From the NCBI RefSeq assembly GCF_030518155.1, contig NZ_JAULRU010000577.1:1-64000 (forward strand): a stretch of DNA of 64,000 nt, written 5' to 3'. Numbering within the stretch: the first letter of the stretch is position 1; each line of letters begins with the position of its first letter. Below are positions 9,344 to 18,103 of this stretch, piece by piece. Position numbers and translations under genes: made by a program. The notes under the pieces are model-generated. The model was not told the DNA's origin and searched no databases. It worked only from the letters and a program-made list of their open reading frames with translations. Source of the DNA: Gilvimarinus gilvus. Lineage in GTDB: Bacteria; Pseudomonadota; Gammaproteobacteria; Pseudomonadales; Cellvibrionaceae.

Positions 9344-10633
9344 ATGAACCATTCCGAGCAACTCTTTGCCCAAGCGGCCCAATTTATTCCCGGCGGCGTA
9401 AACTCCCCTGTGCGCGCATTTAAAGCCGTGGGCGGCACCCCGATTTTTCTGCAAAGTGCTAAAGGGGCTCGCATTACCGATGTCGACGGTAAAGACTACA
9501 TTGATTACGTCCAGTCCTGGGGCCCGATGATTCTCGGCCACAGCCATCCTGATGTTATTGCCGCTGTGGTCGACGCGGTGCAATCCGGACTCACATTTGG
9601 CGCACCCACGGAGCGCGAAACACAGCTGGCCGAAATAGTATGTAAGCGCATGCCCGGTATAGACCTGGTTCGGTTTGTGAACTCTGGAACAGAGGCGACC
9701 ATGAGTGCGATTCGCCTCGCGCGCGCGCATACAGAGCGAGACACTATCGTTAAGTTTGAAGGCTGCTATCACGGCCACTCCGACTCACTGTTAATCAAAG
9801 CGGGTTCCGGCGCGCTCACTCTCGGCGTGCCCAGCTCTCCCGGCGTGCCCAAAGCGTTAGCAGAACATACCGTAACGCTGAATTACAACAACAGCGAACA
9901 GGTTCGTCAATTTTTCGCGGAAAAAGGAGACCAGGTTGCCTGTATTATTATCGAACCAGTCGCCGGCAACATGAATTGTATCCCCCCCGTACCCGGCTTT
10001 TTGCAAACGCTGCGCGAGGTGTGCGACGAGTCCGGTAGCGTACTGATTTTTGATGAGGTGATGACAGGCTTTCGCGTCAGTGCCACTGGTGCACAAGGAC
10101 ACTATCAAGTACAGCCTGACCTAACCACTTTAGGCAAAGTAGTAGGCGGTGGTATGCCCGTTGGTGCTTTTGGCGGCAAGCGTGAAATTATGGAAAAAGT
10201 GGCCCCCGCAGGCCCGGTGTATCAAGCGGGTACTTTGTCCGGAAACCCAGTGGCTATGGCGGCAGGCATTGCCACGCTAGAACTGCTAGAAGCACCGGAC
10301 TTTTACCCCGAACTGTTCCGCAAAACTCAAAAATTAGTAACGGGCTTACAGGCTGCGGCCGATACGGCAGGCGTTGCCTTTACCACCAATCATATCGGCA
10401 GCATGTTCGGCGGCTTTTTTACCCAAGAGAAAACCGTTACCAATTACCAGCAGGTAATGGCATGCGACACTGAACGATTTAATCGGTTTTTTCATGGCAT
10501 GCTAAAGGCAGGGGTTTATTTGGCTCCAGCCTCTTATGAGGCAGGCTTTATGTCACAGGCACACACCGATAACGATATCGAGCAAACCATCGCAGCCGCC
10601 CAGAAAGTGTTTGCTAGCCTTAAGGATGAGTAA
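9344..10633 (+). CDS. hemL: glutamate-1-semialdehyde 2,1-aminomutase
   Basis: PLP enzyme that makes 5-aminolevulinate from glutamate-1-semialdehyde in the C5 heme pathway. 429 residues. Key segments: [18 protein letters not shown] at the N-terminus, [17 protein letters not shown], the PLP aspartate region [11 protein letters not shown], and the Schiff-base lysine in [25 protein letters not shown] just upstream is a good ribosome-binding site. Its stop codon directly abuts that of the convergent PilZ gene. Confidence 0.97.
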   Translation: MNHSEQLFAQAAQFIPGGVNSPVRAFKAVGGTPIFLQSAKGARITDVDGKDYIDYVQSWGPMILGHSHPDVIAAVVDAVQSGLTFGAPTERETQLAEIVCKRMPGIDLVRFVNSGTEATMSAIRLARAHTERDTIVKFEGCYHGHSDSLLIKAGSGALTLGVPSSPGVPKALAEHTVTLNYNNSEQVRQFFAEKGDQVACIIIEPVAGNMNCIPPVPGFLQTLREVCDESGSVLIFDEVMTGFRVSATGAQGHYQVQPDLTTLGKVVGGGMPVGAFGGKREIMEKVAPAGPVYQAGTLSGNPVAMAAGIATLELLEAPDFYPELFRKTQKLVTGLQAAADTAGVAFTTNHIGSMFGGFFTQEKTVTNYQQVMACDTERFNRFFHGMLKAGVYLAPASYEAGFMSQAHTDNDIEQTIAAAQKVFASLKDE

Positions 10634-10981
10634 CTACTGATTTTCGGATAATAAAGCAATATCTTCCAGAGCCTGGGGGGACGCGTCAATGATGCTAAAC
10701 CCCGCCCAGTGCTTGCTATTGTCTTCCGCGTTGCGAACCCACAAGCAATCCACCCCTAGCTGCACACTATTGCGACCATTGACAGCATTGCTGAGGTGCA
10801 AATCTAAACGATACAGGCAGTCTTCCTCACAGGGCTTATCGCCAATTATCATTAATCCGTCATTGTGAAGATTAACTACACGACCAAGGTATATGTCGTG
10901 AATATTATCGTAGACATCAATACTTTGCTTGACACCAAGGCGTTCGAGTTTACGGTCTTCATGCTCACTGGGTTTATCCAT
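10634..10981 (-). CDS. PilZ-domain protein (degenerate c-di-GMP motif)
   Basis: 115 residues with the overall pattern of a PilZ domain: a beta-rich core with GRVVNLHNDGLMIIGD near residue 35 and a C-terminal WAGFSIID strand. The canonical c-di-GMP ligands are an RxxxR motif and D/NxSxxG; here the arginine motif is not evident and the second motif reads NLHNDG, so binding may be lost or altered. It starts 5 bases after the DUF1631 gene ends, and that gene's stop region supplies its ribosome-binding site, so the two are translated as a pair. Confidence 0.7.
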   Translation of the reverse strand: MDKPSEHEDRKLERLGVKQSIDVYDNIHDIYLGRVVNLHNDGLMIIGDKPCEEDCLYRLDLHLSNAVNGRNSVQLGVDCLWVRNAEDNSKHWAGFSIIDASPQALEDIALLSENQ

Positions 10982-10986
10982 ATTAG

Positions 10987-13377
10987 TTACTCACGATTCA
11001 GCAACTCACCGGATGCTCTGGCATTTAAACTGTGATAAATATTTTCCAACGCGCGCTCGAAAAACGGTTTAGCGCTACCGGCGATAACCCGCAATCTACC
11101 TGCAATCATAGCCCGCGCCATTTGCAGTGCCGAGGTCATTGAGACCTTCTTGCCCTGTTGGTCTACCAACATATAGTGCATGGTTTTATGGTTATACCAA
11201 GCAACTTTCAAGCGCTTGCCCTGGTCGTCCTCGAGCCAGGTGCCAAATTCAATCAACTTGAGCTTTTCAATTAACTGCGATTCTTCCTGAGACGCGATAC
11301 CGGCCTCCTCCTCAACCCGCCCGGCCTTTTCAGCAGCCATTGTTTCCAGTTTCGTGCGCATAGGCTTTGGAGCTGGCTCTGCTTTTTGACTTTTAAGCGC
11401 GAGCCTTTGTAACGATTGAATGGCATCCGTCAGTTTGCGGGCCTTATCTTGCTCATAACCAATTGTTTCAAAACCTGACTGAACGGCTCGCATTAGCCCG
11501 TCCTGAATTTCCAGCTGTCGGATTTTATCCGATTCGAGCAATTTGGGCTCAACACTCCAAATCAATTCGCGTGCTGTTTTCAATGCATCGCCAAAATTTT
11601 GCGAGTCCGTGCCATAGCGAAGAATCATAAACGATAAGTAGTCAGACCACGGCAGCAGCATCAACAAAAGGACTGGCGATGGTAAGTCCTTGCCATCAAT
11701 CAGTCGGGAAACTTCGTCATTAACCAGTATTTTGGCCTCTCGCAGCTTTTCTTCGCCGCGAGCTTTTTCAAGCGCGCGCTTTTCCATTAAGTCTTGCCGC
11801 CGTGAAATATTGCGGGTGTATCCGCTAAATTCCAACAAAGCCTCAGCAAACACTTTGGCGTCGTTGCCAAAATCCTTCAAAATGTCGAATACAGTAGTTT
11901 TAATTTTTTCGTAAATATTGTACTCGTTGGTGCCATCATTACCGACCCAACGTGCCCCAGCCTCTGCCATTTGATTGAGCAAAAGGCGCGCCGGATGCTC
12001 AACGTTTTCAAAAAATTCTTTATCAATAAACGCAAGTTTTAATACCGGCGTATGCAAATAACTGAGCAAAGCTTTCACCGAATCCGGCAACTGCTCGTCC
12101 GAAAGAATATATTCGAACAGCAATCCAACCAACTCAATAGTGTGCATGTCATCGGCATGATCGCCGTCGACATCTTTACTTTTGAGTTCTGCAACCAGCT
12201 GTGATGACACGGCACTCACAGCTAAAGGTTGAACTTGCCCGACTTGCGCATCAAGCAGGGGCTGCACTTGCGCAAACTGCTGATCTTGTGATTGCTGGAA
12301 AACACCCAACAGTTGACTTGCTGACAGGTTAGAACCGCCGCCAGCTGCAGTGCCGGACGGAGCAGACACCGGTGTTGCTCCACCTGAGCCTTGTGGCGCA
12401 ACACTGCCTTGCCCCTGTGGCGCGGGCGTGGCGCCCAAATGAGTTTGGAGTAAGCGAATCGCGCTGATTAGCCCCTGCTCATATTGCTCCGGTCCTTTAC
12501 TGTTCTGACTCGCGACCTGATCTGAAGCTCGGCGACGCGGCTCAGGTTCACGGTCTGTGGCCCGGCGTTTTGGTACTTCTTCCTGGTCGCCTTCAGGCGC
12601 CTTAGCAGCGGTTTCATGATCGGTCGCTGAATCAGGTCTTCCTACCGAAGAATTAATACCAGAGAAACGCAAATTAGGAAGAATTCCCTCTCCAGCCAGT
12701 CTTTCGTTCAGCTCTTGGTAGAGCGCACCCAAAACTTTGATAAAGGAGGACTCGAAATGTTTATAACCTATGACCTTTATGCGAGTATCAAATTTGTACT
12801 GCGCAATGGCTTTACGAAGAGACTCACAAAACTGAATAGCGCTGGCAGGGTTACCTCGTTCGTCAATTTTTTGCCCGCCATTGAGTAACGCCAGACGCTG
12901 GTGCAATGCCCATAATATTTCAGCGTACTGGGAGTCAGCACGATGACAAATTGAGGTAATTGCGATGGTCTCTTCCAACTCTGCGTTTTCTACCAGAGAC
13001 AGCCCGGAAGGTGAATTGAACCGCTCTTGTCCACTGGGAGTTTGCAAACGACGCTGAGCAAAATCACTAAAGTTATCCTTAGAAAAGCTCAACAGCTGCT
13101 GCTGCACTGAAGGCGCAATGCGCCGCAGAAGCTTAATCAACTCATTCAAGGTGACTTGCTCCTTATTGGAACGAGCGTTCTCTTCACGCTTTTCTACAGA
13201 CGCGACCCACTCCCCCCAGAAGCTCGCGAAATGGTCCTGAATAAACTCCTCGGTGCTGGCAGCACAAAGGTCCAGGCATTTCTGCGTTTGTGCCGGAGTC
13301 AATGGGCCGAAAGAAGGCGCTGAGTCTTCTGTTTCCTGCAATTTGTCTATCCCCTGTCCTATGGAATTGTCCGTCAT
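10987..13377 (-). CDS. DUF1631 family protein
   Basis: Large cytoplasmic protein of 796 residues from the chosen ATG (preceded by GGAAG at 6 bases; the frame extends 17 codons further upstream without support). Visible layout: alpha-helical N-terminal half, a low-complexity Pro/Gly/Ser/Gln linker around 310-375, and a helical C-terminal half ending in a beta-rich stretch (LKLIEFGTWLEDDQGKRLKVAWYN, then MHYMLVDQQGKKVSMTS) that resembles the PilZ-like end of DUF1631 proteins. The family function is unknown to me; association with a PilZ partner suggests c-di-GMP-linked signalling (inference). Confidence 0.82.
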   Translation of the reverse strand: MTDNSIGQGIDKLQETEDSAPSFGPLTPAQTQKCLDLCAASTEEFIQDHFASFWGEWVASVEKREENARSNKEQVTLNELIKLLRRIAPSVQQQLLSFSKDNFSDFAQRRLQTPSGQERFNSPSGLSLVENAELEETIAITSICHRADSQYAEILWALHQRLALLNGGQKIDERGNPASAIQFCESLRKAIAQYKFDTRIKVIGYKHFESSFIKVLGALYQELNERLAGEGILPNLRFSGINSSVGRPDSATDHETAAKAPEGDQEEVPKRRATDREPEPRRRASDQVASQNSKGPEQYEQGLISAIRLLQTHLGATPAPQGQGSVAPQGSGGATPVSAPSGTAAGGGSNLSASQLLGVFQQSQDQQFAQVQPLLDAQVGQVQPLAVSAVSSQLVAELKSKDVDGDHADDMHTIELVGLLFEYILSDEQLPDSVKALLSYLHTPVLKLAFIDKEFFENVEHPARLLLNQMAEAGARWVGNDGTNEYNIYEKIKTTVFDILKDFGNDAKVFAEALLEFSGYTRNISRRQDLMEKRALEKARGEEKLREAKILVNDEVSRLIDGKDLPSPVLLLMLLPWSDYLSFMILRYGTDSQNFGDALKTARELIWSVEPKLLESDKIRQLEIQDGLMRAVQSGFETIGYEQDKARKLTDAIQSLQRLALKSQKAEPAPKPMRTKLETMAAEKAGRVEEEAGIASQEESQLIEKLKLIEFGTWLEDDQGKRLKVAWYNHKTMHYMLVDQQGKKVSMTSALQMARAMIAGRLRVIAGSAKPFFERALENIYHSLNARASGELLNRE

Positions 13378-13695
13378 AAACCACTTCCACCAATGGCCGC
13401 TGATACAATTGGCCGTACCTGCTACCAAAGCACACCTATAGCAGGTCTACTGCTGAGTATAGCCCGAATGCCAACTTGCGCACATTTTAGCCTGAATTCG
13501 CCGCCACCAAAAACAAACGGATAGAGTTTTTCTCTCGGCCGCCAAAATTGACGCCTCATTTTGGGGCAGAATGCGCACGCCAGCACCAAAATCTCACCAG
13601 CACACCCGATTACGATGCGAAACCCGCCCGTCACAATCATCGCTCTTCGCCGTTTATAACTATCTTTTCAAGATGTTACAACTACAAAGTTCAGC

Positions 13696-13712
13696 TTGGT
13701 ATCCAACTTGCT
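13696..13712 (+). promoter_or_regulatory. candidate sigma-54 promoter of the guanidine operon
   Basis: TTGG, eight bases, then TTGCT: the invariant GG and GC are separated by ten bases as sigma-54 (RpoN) requires. The rest agrees only in part with the TTGGCAC consensus. It lies about 80 bases before the riboswitch, giving a sensible leader, and controls nitrogen-scavenging genes, which fits NtrC/RpoN control. I did not see a convincing NtrC palindrome upstream. Confidence 0.45.
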
Positions 13713-13792
13713 TAACTCCCACCGTTAAAAATTTGCTACACATTTGTCCGCACTTGGTTGGCGAGTTGGGACAACGACAATTTGTAAATGGA

Positions 13793-13890
13793 AAGCTAGG
13801 GTTCCGGTGAGGCTACCGCCTCACGACTGGTCCGAGAGCTTTCGACCTTCGAAGTGAAGGTTACACGGCGGGACAAAAGCCCGGGAGAAC
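13793..13890 (+). promoter_or_regulatory. guanidine-I riboswitch (ykkC class)
   Basis: The conserved blocks of the ykkC/guanidine-I aptamer are present in order: GCTAGGGTTCCG at 13795-13806, a GTGAGG/CCTCAC hairpin, ACTGGTCCGAGAG at 13826-13838, an ACCTTC/GAAGGT hairpin (13845-13861), and ACACGGCGGGACAAAAGCCC (13863-13882) followed by GGGAGA. The aptamer senses free guanidinium. It sits directly in front of the importer and carboxylase genes, as expected for the guanidine-degradation subclass. No run of T follows, so control is probably at translation. Confidence 0.95.
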
Positions 13891-13893
13891 TGC

Positions 13894-13961
13894 TTGGCCA
13901 GCTTGCCAAAAGGTGCTCCGTATTTCCGTATAACCTGACACATACCTCCGGAGGTTTGTCA
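13894..13961 (+). promoter_or_regulatory. riboswitch expression platform with palindromic Shine-Dalgarno
   Basis: After the aptamer comes a TTGGC/GCCAA hairpin (13894-13909), a CTCC (13916-13919), and then the perfect palindrome ACCTCCGGAGGT at 13944-13955, whose right half is the Shine-Dalgarno sequence of the gene starting at 13961. Either CTCC element could sequester GGAGG. Switching at translation initiation is my inference. Confidence 0.5.
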
Positions 13962-15001
13962 TGAAGCGACTTTCTATCGCCGTTTTTGCACTACTACTAT
14001 CCTTTCAGGCCCAAGCGGCCGACTCTTTCAAAATATGTTGGTCCATTTATGTAGGCTGGATGCCCTGGGGCTACGGTGCCGAGCAAAACATTGTCGATAA
14101 ATGGGCCGACAAGTACGGCATTGATATCGAAGTCGTACAAATCAACGACTACATCGAATCCATCAACCAATACACAGCCGGCGAGTTTGACGCCTGTACC
14201 ATGACCAATATGGACGCGCTCACTATCCCTGCTGCCAGCGGCGTTGACAGCACTGCATTGATTGTCGGTGACTTCTCAAACGGTAACGATGGAGTCATTC
14301 TTCGCGACATGGAAACGCTAGCCGACGTGAAGGGCCAAAAGGTTAATCTTGTTGAGCTTTCTGTATCCCATTACCTGCTGGCTCGCGGCCTTGAAAGCGT
14401 GGGCATGTCGGAAGCCGACGTACAGGTGGTGAATACTTCAGACGCAGACATGGTCGCACTCTACAATTCAGGTTCGGTCAGCGCTGTCACTACCTGGAAC
14501 CCATTGTTGAGCACCATATTAGAAGAAGACGATGCCAATTTAGTGTTTGACTCATCACAGATTCCCGGTGAGATTATGGACCTGCTGGTTATCAACACCG
14601 AGACCCTGGCCGCCAACCCGAAACTGGGTAAAGCATTGGTAGGCGCATGGTATGAAATTATGAGCCTAATGAGTGCCGACAGTGATAGCGGTAAAGCGGC
14701 CCGCACCACAATGGGTACCGCCTCAGGCACGGACCTAGCTGGATACGATTCACAGCTCGCCAGTACCAAAATGTTCTATCAGCCAAGCGATGCCATTGCC
14801 CTCGTTGAAAGTGAAGAGCTGCTGAGCACCATGCAGAAAGTAGCGGAGTTTTCGTTTGATCACGGCTTGTTAGGTGACGGTGCTCCAGACGCAGGCTTTA
14901 TTGGTATTGAAGGCCCCAAAGGCATTTACGGTAGCCAGAGCAACGTTAAGCTGCGCTTCGACACTACCTATATGCAAATGGCCGCTGACGGCAAACTGTA
15001 A
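13961..15001 (+). CDS. ABC transporter substrate-binding protein (urea-carboxylase-associated; probable guanidine binder)
   Basis: 346-residue periplasmic protein with a cleavable signal peptide (about 1-19, ending AQAA) and an NMT1/TauA-like fold. The sequence FKICWSIYVGWMPWGYG, rich in aromatics, is typical of the substrate-binding protein encoded beside urea carboxylases (annotated in the past as a urea binder). Because a guanidine riboswitch controls the operon, guanidinium or a guanidino compound is the more probable ligand; the aromatic residues near the N-terminus could form a cation cage (inference). Confidence 0.85.
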   Translation: MKRLSIAVFALLLSFQAQAADSFKICWSIYVGWMPWGYGAEQNIVDKWADKYGIDIEVVQINDYIESINQYTAGEFDACTMTNMDALTIPAASGVDSTALIVGDFSNGNDGVILRDMETLADVKGQKVNLVELSVSHYLLARGLESVGMSEADVQVVNTSDADMVALYNSGSVSAVTTWNPLLSTILEEDDANLVFDSSQIPGEIMDLLVINTETLAANPKLGKALVGAWYEIMSLMSADSDSGKAARTTMGTASGTDLAGYDSQLASTKMFYQPSDAIALVESEELLSTMQKVAEFSFDHGLLGDGAPDAGFIGIEGPKGIYGSQSNVKLRFDTTYMQMAADGKL

Positions 15002-15049
15002 CCATTACACCTCCGAACCGGGGGCACTGCCCCCGCCTGAGAGCTGCCT

Positions 15050-15871
15050 ATGAAACGCCTGGTTAACCTAACCCCCTCCAAGCCGGTTAAGATTCTACTG
15101 GGGCTACTGCCCTTTGCCTTAATTGTGCTGATCTATATCATCGCCTCCGATGCGAGACTTGAAGCGAACCCCAGTGACAAATTGCTACCCAGCTTTGGCC
15201 AAATGGGCGACGCAATCCAACGGCTCGCTTTTGAGCCGAGTAAGCGCACCGGTGAATACTTATTTTGGCAAGACACCTTGTCTAGCCTGACGCGCTTAGC
15301 ATTGGGAATTGGTATTGCCGCATTCATTGGCTTCAGCTTAGGACTGGTCACGGGAGCATTACCCTCGGTACACGCTCCGCTGGCACCGCTGTTAACCGTG
15401 ATATCGCTGATTCCTCCTATGGCACTGCTCCCCATTTTGTTTATTGTATTTGGGTTGGGGGAATTGTCGAAAGTGGCACTGATTATATTTGGTGTTGCGC
15501 CCTTTATTGCACGAGACATGCAGCGCTGCACCCAGGAGATACCTCAGGAGCAGCTCATTAAAGCGCAGACATTGGGCGCTAGCAGTTGGCACATTGTATG
15601 GCGAGTATTGATACCCCAGCTGCTGCCCAGGCTGATCAATGCCGTGCGCTTATCACTGGGTGCCGGCTGGCTGTTTCTAATTGCCGCAGAAGGTATCGCC
15701 TCAACTGACGGTCTTGGCTACCGTATATTTTTAGTCCGGCGTTACCTTTCTATGGACGTCATTCTGCCTTACGTCGCGTGGATCACTTTGCTTGCGTTTG
15801 TTATTGACTGGCTACTGGCCAAAACCAGCCAGATCGCTTTCCCCTGGCACCACCAAGGAGGCAAGGCATGA
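15050..15871 (+). CDS. ABC transporter permease (guanidine/urea import)
   Basis: 273-residue inner-membrane permease of the taurine/nitrate type with about six hydrophobic segments. The cytoplasmic EAA loop that docks the ATPase is seen around ELIKAQTLGASSWHIVWRVLIPQLLPRL. It overlaps the ATPase gene by four bases (ATGA), so the two are translationally coupled. Substrate assignment follows from the operon. Confidence 0.87.
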   Translation: MKRLVNLTPSKPVKILLGLLPFALIVLIYIIASDARLEANPSDKLLPSFGQMGDAIQRLAFEPSKRTGEYLFWQDTLSSLTRLALGIGIAAFIGFSLGLVTGALPSVHAPLAPLLTVISLIPPMALLPILFIVFGLGELSKVALIIFGVAPFIARDMQRCTQEIPQEQLIKAQTLGASSWHIVWRVLIPQLLPRLINAVRLSLGAGWLFLIAAEGIASTDGLGYRIFLVRRYLSMDVILPYVAWITLLAFVIDWLLAKTSQIAFPWHHQGGKA

Positions 15872-16656
15872 TCAAAATTAATAAACTCTGGAAAGAGTAC
15901 GGCGACAACGTTGTGCTGGAGGACATATCCAAAACCGTCGCCGACGGCGAGTTTGTCACACTGGTGGGCACCTCCGGTTGTGGCAAAAGTACTTTTTTAA
16001 AAATGCTGTTAGGCATGGAAACGGCATCGCGCGGCGAACTCCTGATCGACGACAAGCCTATACCCGGCGAACCCGACCAAAGTCGCGGTATTGTTTTCCA
16101 GCAATACTCGGTTTTCCCGCACCTTAGCGTGCTGGAAAACGTAATGATTGCCCGTGAGTTTGAGCGATCTGCTTTGCTGGGAAAACTCTTCGGTGTGGCA
16201 AAGAGAAAAGTTCGCGAAGAAGCTCAAGCCCTATTGGAAAAGGTAGGCCTCGGCCCCGCCGTAAGCAAGTACCCCCATGAGCTTTCCGGCGGCATGCGAC
16301 AGCGCTTGGCCATAGCCCAAGCCCTAATTCGTAAGCCCCGCGTACTCTTACTAGATGAGCCATTTGGCGCTCTCGACCCAGGCATTCGCGCCGACATGCA
16401 TAAACTTATCCTTGAGCTTTGGCGAGAGCATCAGCTAACAGTATTTATGGTTACGCACGACTTATCGGAAGGCTTCTACCTTGGTACGCGTCTTTGGGTA
16501 TTTGACAAGGTTCGTCATGACCCGCAGGCACCGGGAGCTTGGGGAGCCAAAATTACTTATGACTTAACTGTGGGAGAAATTCCCAGTGATACACTGGCAA
16601 AGGTACAAAAAATTACCTCGCCAGAAGAACAACAAGAGGTTGGAGAGTTAACGTGA
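15868..16656 (+). CDS. ABC transporter ATP-binding protein (guanidine/urea import)
   Basis: 262-residue ATPase energising the importer. Walker A is GTSGCGKST, the signature is LSGGMRQR, Walker B is VLLLDEPFGALDP, and the switch histidine is in FMVTHDLSEG. The start overlaps the permease stop codon, and its own stop overlaps the GTG start of the next gene (GTGA), so translation is coupled along the operon. Confidence 0.92.
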   Translation: MIKINKLWKEYGDNVVLEDISKTVADGEFVTLVGTSGCGKSTFLKMLLGMETASRGELLIDDKPIPGEPDQSRGIVFQQYSVFPHLSVLENVMIAREFERSALLGKLFGVAKRKVREEAQALLEKVGLGPAVSKYPHELSGGMRQRLAIAQALIRKPRVLLLDEPFGALDPGIRADMHKLILELWREHQLTVFMVTHDLSEGFYLGTRLWVFDKVRHDPQAPGAWGAKITYDLTVGEIPSDTLAKVQKITSPEEQQEVGELT

Positions 16657-17369
16657 GGACGATTGATTACACCACATCACTACCCGGCGCCAGCCACTGG
16701 TCACTAGAAGTACGCCGCGGGAGCGCAATGCGACTGACCGACATAAGCGGCGATGGCAACGTGGGGATGCTTTTCTACAACCCCCGTAATTTGCTGGAGC
16801 GTTACAACGCACCCGACTCTTTGAAGTGTCAACATACCTTCAAGCTTACCGCCGGCCACTGTTTGTATTCGGACATGGGTAGAATTTTTGCGTCCATTAC
16901 CCACGATAGCTTCGGCTGGCACGATACCGTTGCAGGCACTAGCCACAAGTCGGCGATCGATAAACGCTGGGGCAAACGCGACTATCAATCACATGGTAAT
17001 CAATGGCTGCAGAATGGGTTCGATGCATTTTTAGTTGAGCTTGCTAAATATGGTCTCGGCCGGGCAGACATTGCCGCCAACCTTAACTGGTTTAGTAAAG
17101 TGGCGACCGATGACAACGGGGCAATAATGCTCGATACCAGTGCCCGCAAAGCAGGAGCCACAGTCGACCTTCGCTTTGAAATGGACACCTTGGTGGTATT
17201 ACACACCTGCCCGCACCCGCTGGACGCAAGCGAAGAATATCCTCGCGCAGACATCCGAATCGATTTAGGCGCGGCAGCGCCAATACAAGAAGACGACCTC
17301 TGCCTAAATTCTCGCCCTGAAAATGCGCGCGGCTTTGCCAACAACGCGCTCTACCATATTGGAATTTAA
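16653..17369 (+). CDS. DUF1989 protein, urea carboxylase-associated protein 2 / carboxyguanidine deiminase subunit
   Basis: 238 residues of the DUF1989 family, class UAAP2, which always precedes UAAP1 in these operons. Conserved features: the central GWHDT, the asparagine-containing ANLNWFSKV, and the cysteine in VVLHTCPHPLD. Work on guanidine degraders assigns the pair to a deiminase (CgdA/CgdB) that turns carboxyguanidine into allophanate. The GTG start overlaps the ATPase stop. Confidence 0.87.
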   Translation: MRTIDYTTSLPGASHWSLEVRRGSAMRLTDISGDGNVGMLFYNPRNLLERYNAPDSLKCQHTFKLTAGHCLYSDMGRIFASITHDSFGWHDTVAGTSHKSAIDKRWGKRDYQSHGNQWLQNGFDAFLVELAKYGLGRADIAANLNWFSKVATDDNGAIMLDTSARKAGATVDLRFEMDTLVVLHTCPHPLDASEEYPRADIRIDLGAAAPIQEDDLCLNSRPENARGFANNALYHIGI

Positions 17370-17378
17370 GAGTTTGCC

Positions 17379-18017
17379 ATGACAATACTAGAAAGCCAGC
17401 TGGCAGCGGAAAATGCACTTGAGCGTCACACGATTGGTGCTGGTGATTATTACTTTGCACCGCTTAAAAAAGGCCAAATCCTTCGCATCCTCGACCTTGA
17501 AGGTAATCAAGCCGCTGATACACTATTTTTTAATGCCAACGATGTATCGGAGCGCTACAGTGCCACTGACACTATTCGTGAACAGGGCAATGTTTACCTT
17601 AGCGCGGGTAGCGTGTTGCGCTCCAACCTAAACAACCCAATGTTAGAAATTACCGCCGACACCTGTGGCCGACACGACACCCTCGGCGGCGCCTGCGCCA
17701 CCGAGAGCAATACGGTGCGCTACGATCTGGAAAAACGCTGCATGCATGCCTGTCGCGACAGTTGGATGCTAGCTGTGGCTGAGCACCCGGAGTACGGCGT
17801 CAACAAGCGAGACATCAGTCACAATATTAATTTCTTTATGAATGTGCCGGTGACTTCTGATGGGGGATTAACCTTCGCCGACGGCATATCTGGCGCAGGA
17901 AAATACGTGGAAATGGTCGCACTTATGGATGTACTGGTATTGATGTCCAATTGCCCACAGCTGAACAACCCTTGCAATGGATACAACCCAACACCTGTAG
18001 AAATGATAATTTGGTAA
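17379..18017 (+). CDS. DUF1989 protein, urea carboxylase-associated protein 1 / carboxyguanidine deiminase subunit
   Basis: 212 residues, second DUF1989 subunit (UAAP1 class), partner of the upstream gene. Landmarks: [43 protein letters not shown], and the cysteine-rich C-terminal [20 protein letters not shown]. With UAAP2 it is predicted to form the carboxyguanidine deiminase that acts between the carboxylase and allophanate hydrolase. Confidence 0.88.
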   Translation: MTILESQLAAENALERHTIGAGDYYFAPLKKGQILRILDLEGNQAADTLFFNANDVSERYSATDTIREQGNVYLSAGSVLRSNLNNPMLEITADTCGRHDTLGGACATESNTVRYDLEKRCMHACRDSWMLAVAEHPEYGVNKRDISHNINFFMNVPVTSDGGLTFADGISGAGKYVEMVALMDVLVLMSNCPQLNNPCNGYNPTPVEMIIW

Positions 18018-18103
18018 GCGCGACGCGCTTATAAATTATATACGCCGAAGGGGACGACCTCTTTCACCAAAGGCACTGCCGGGACGACCCGCTGGAGCTC
18101 ACT

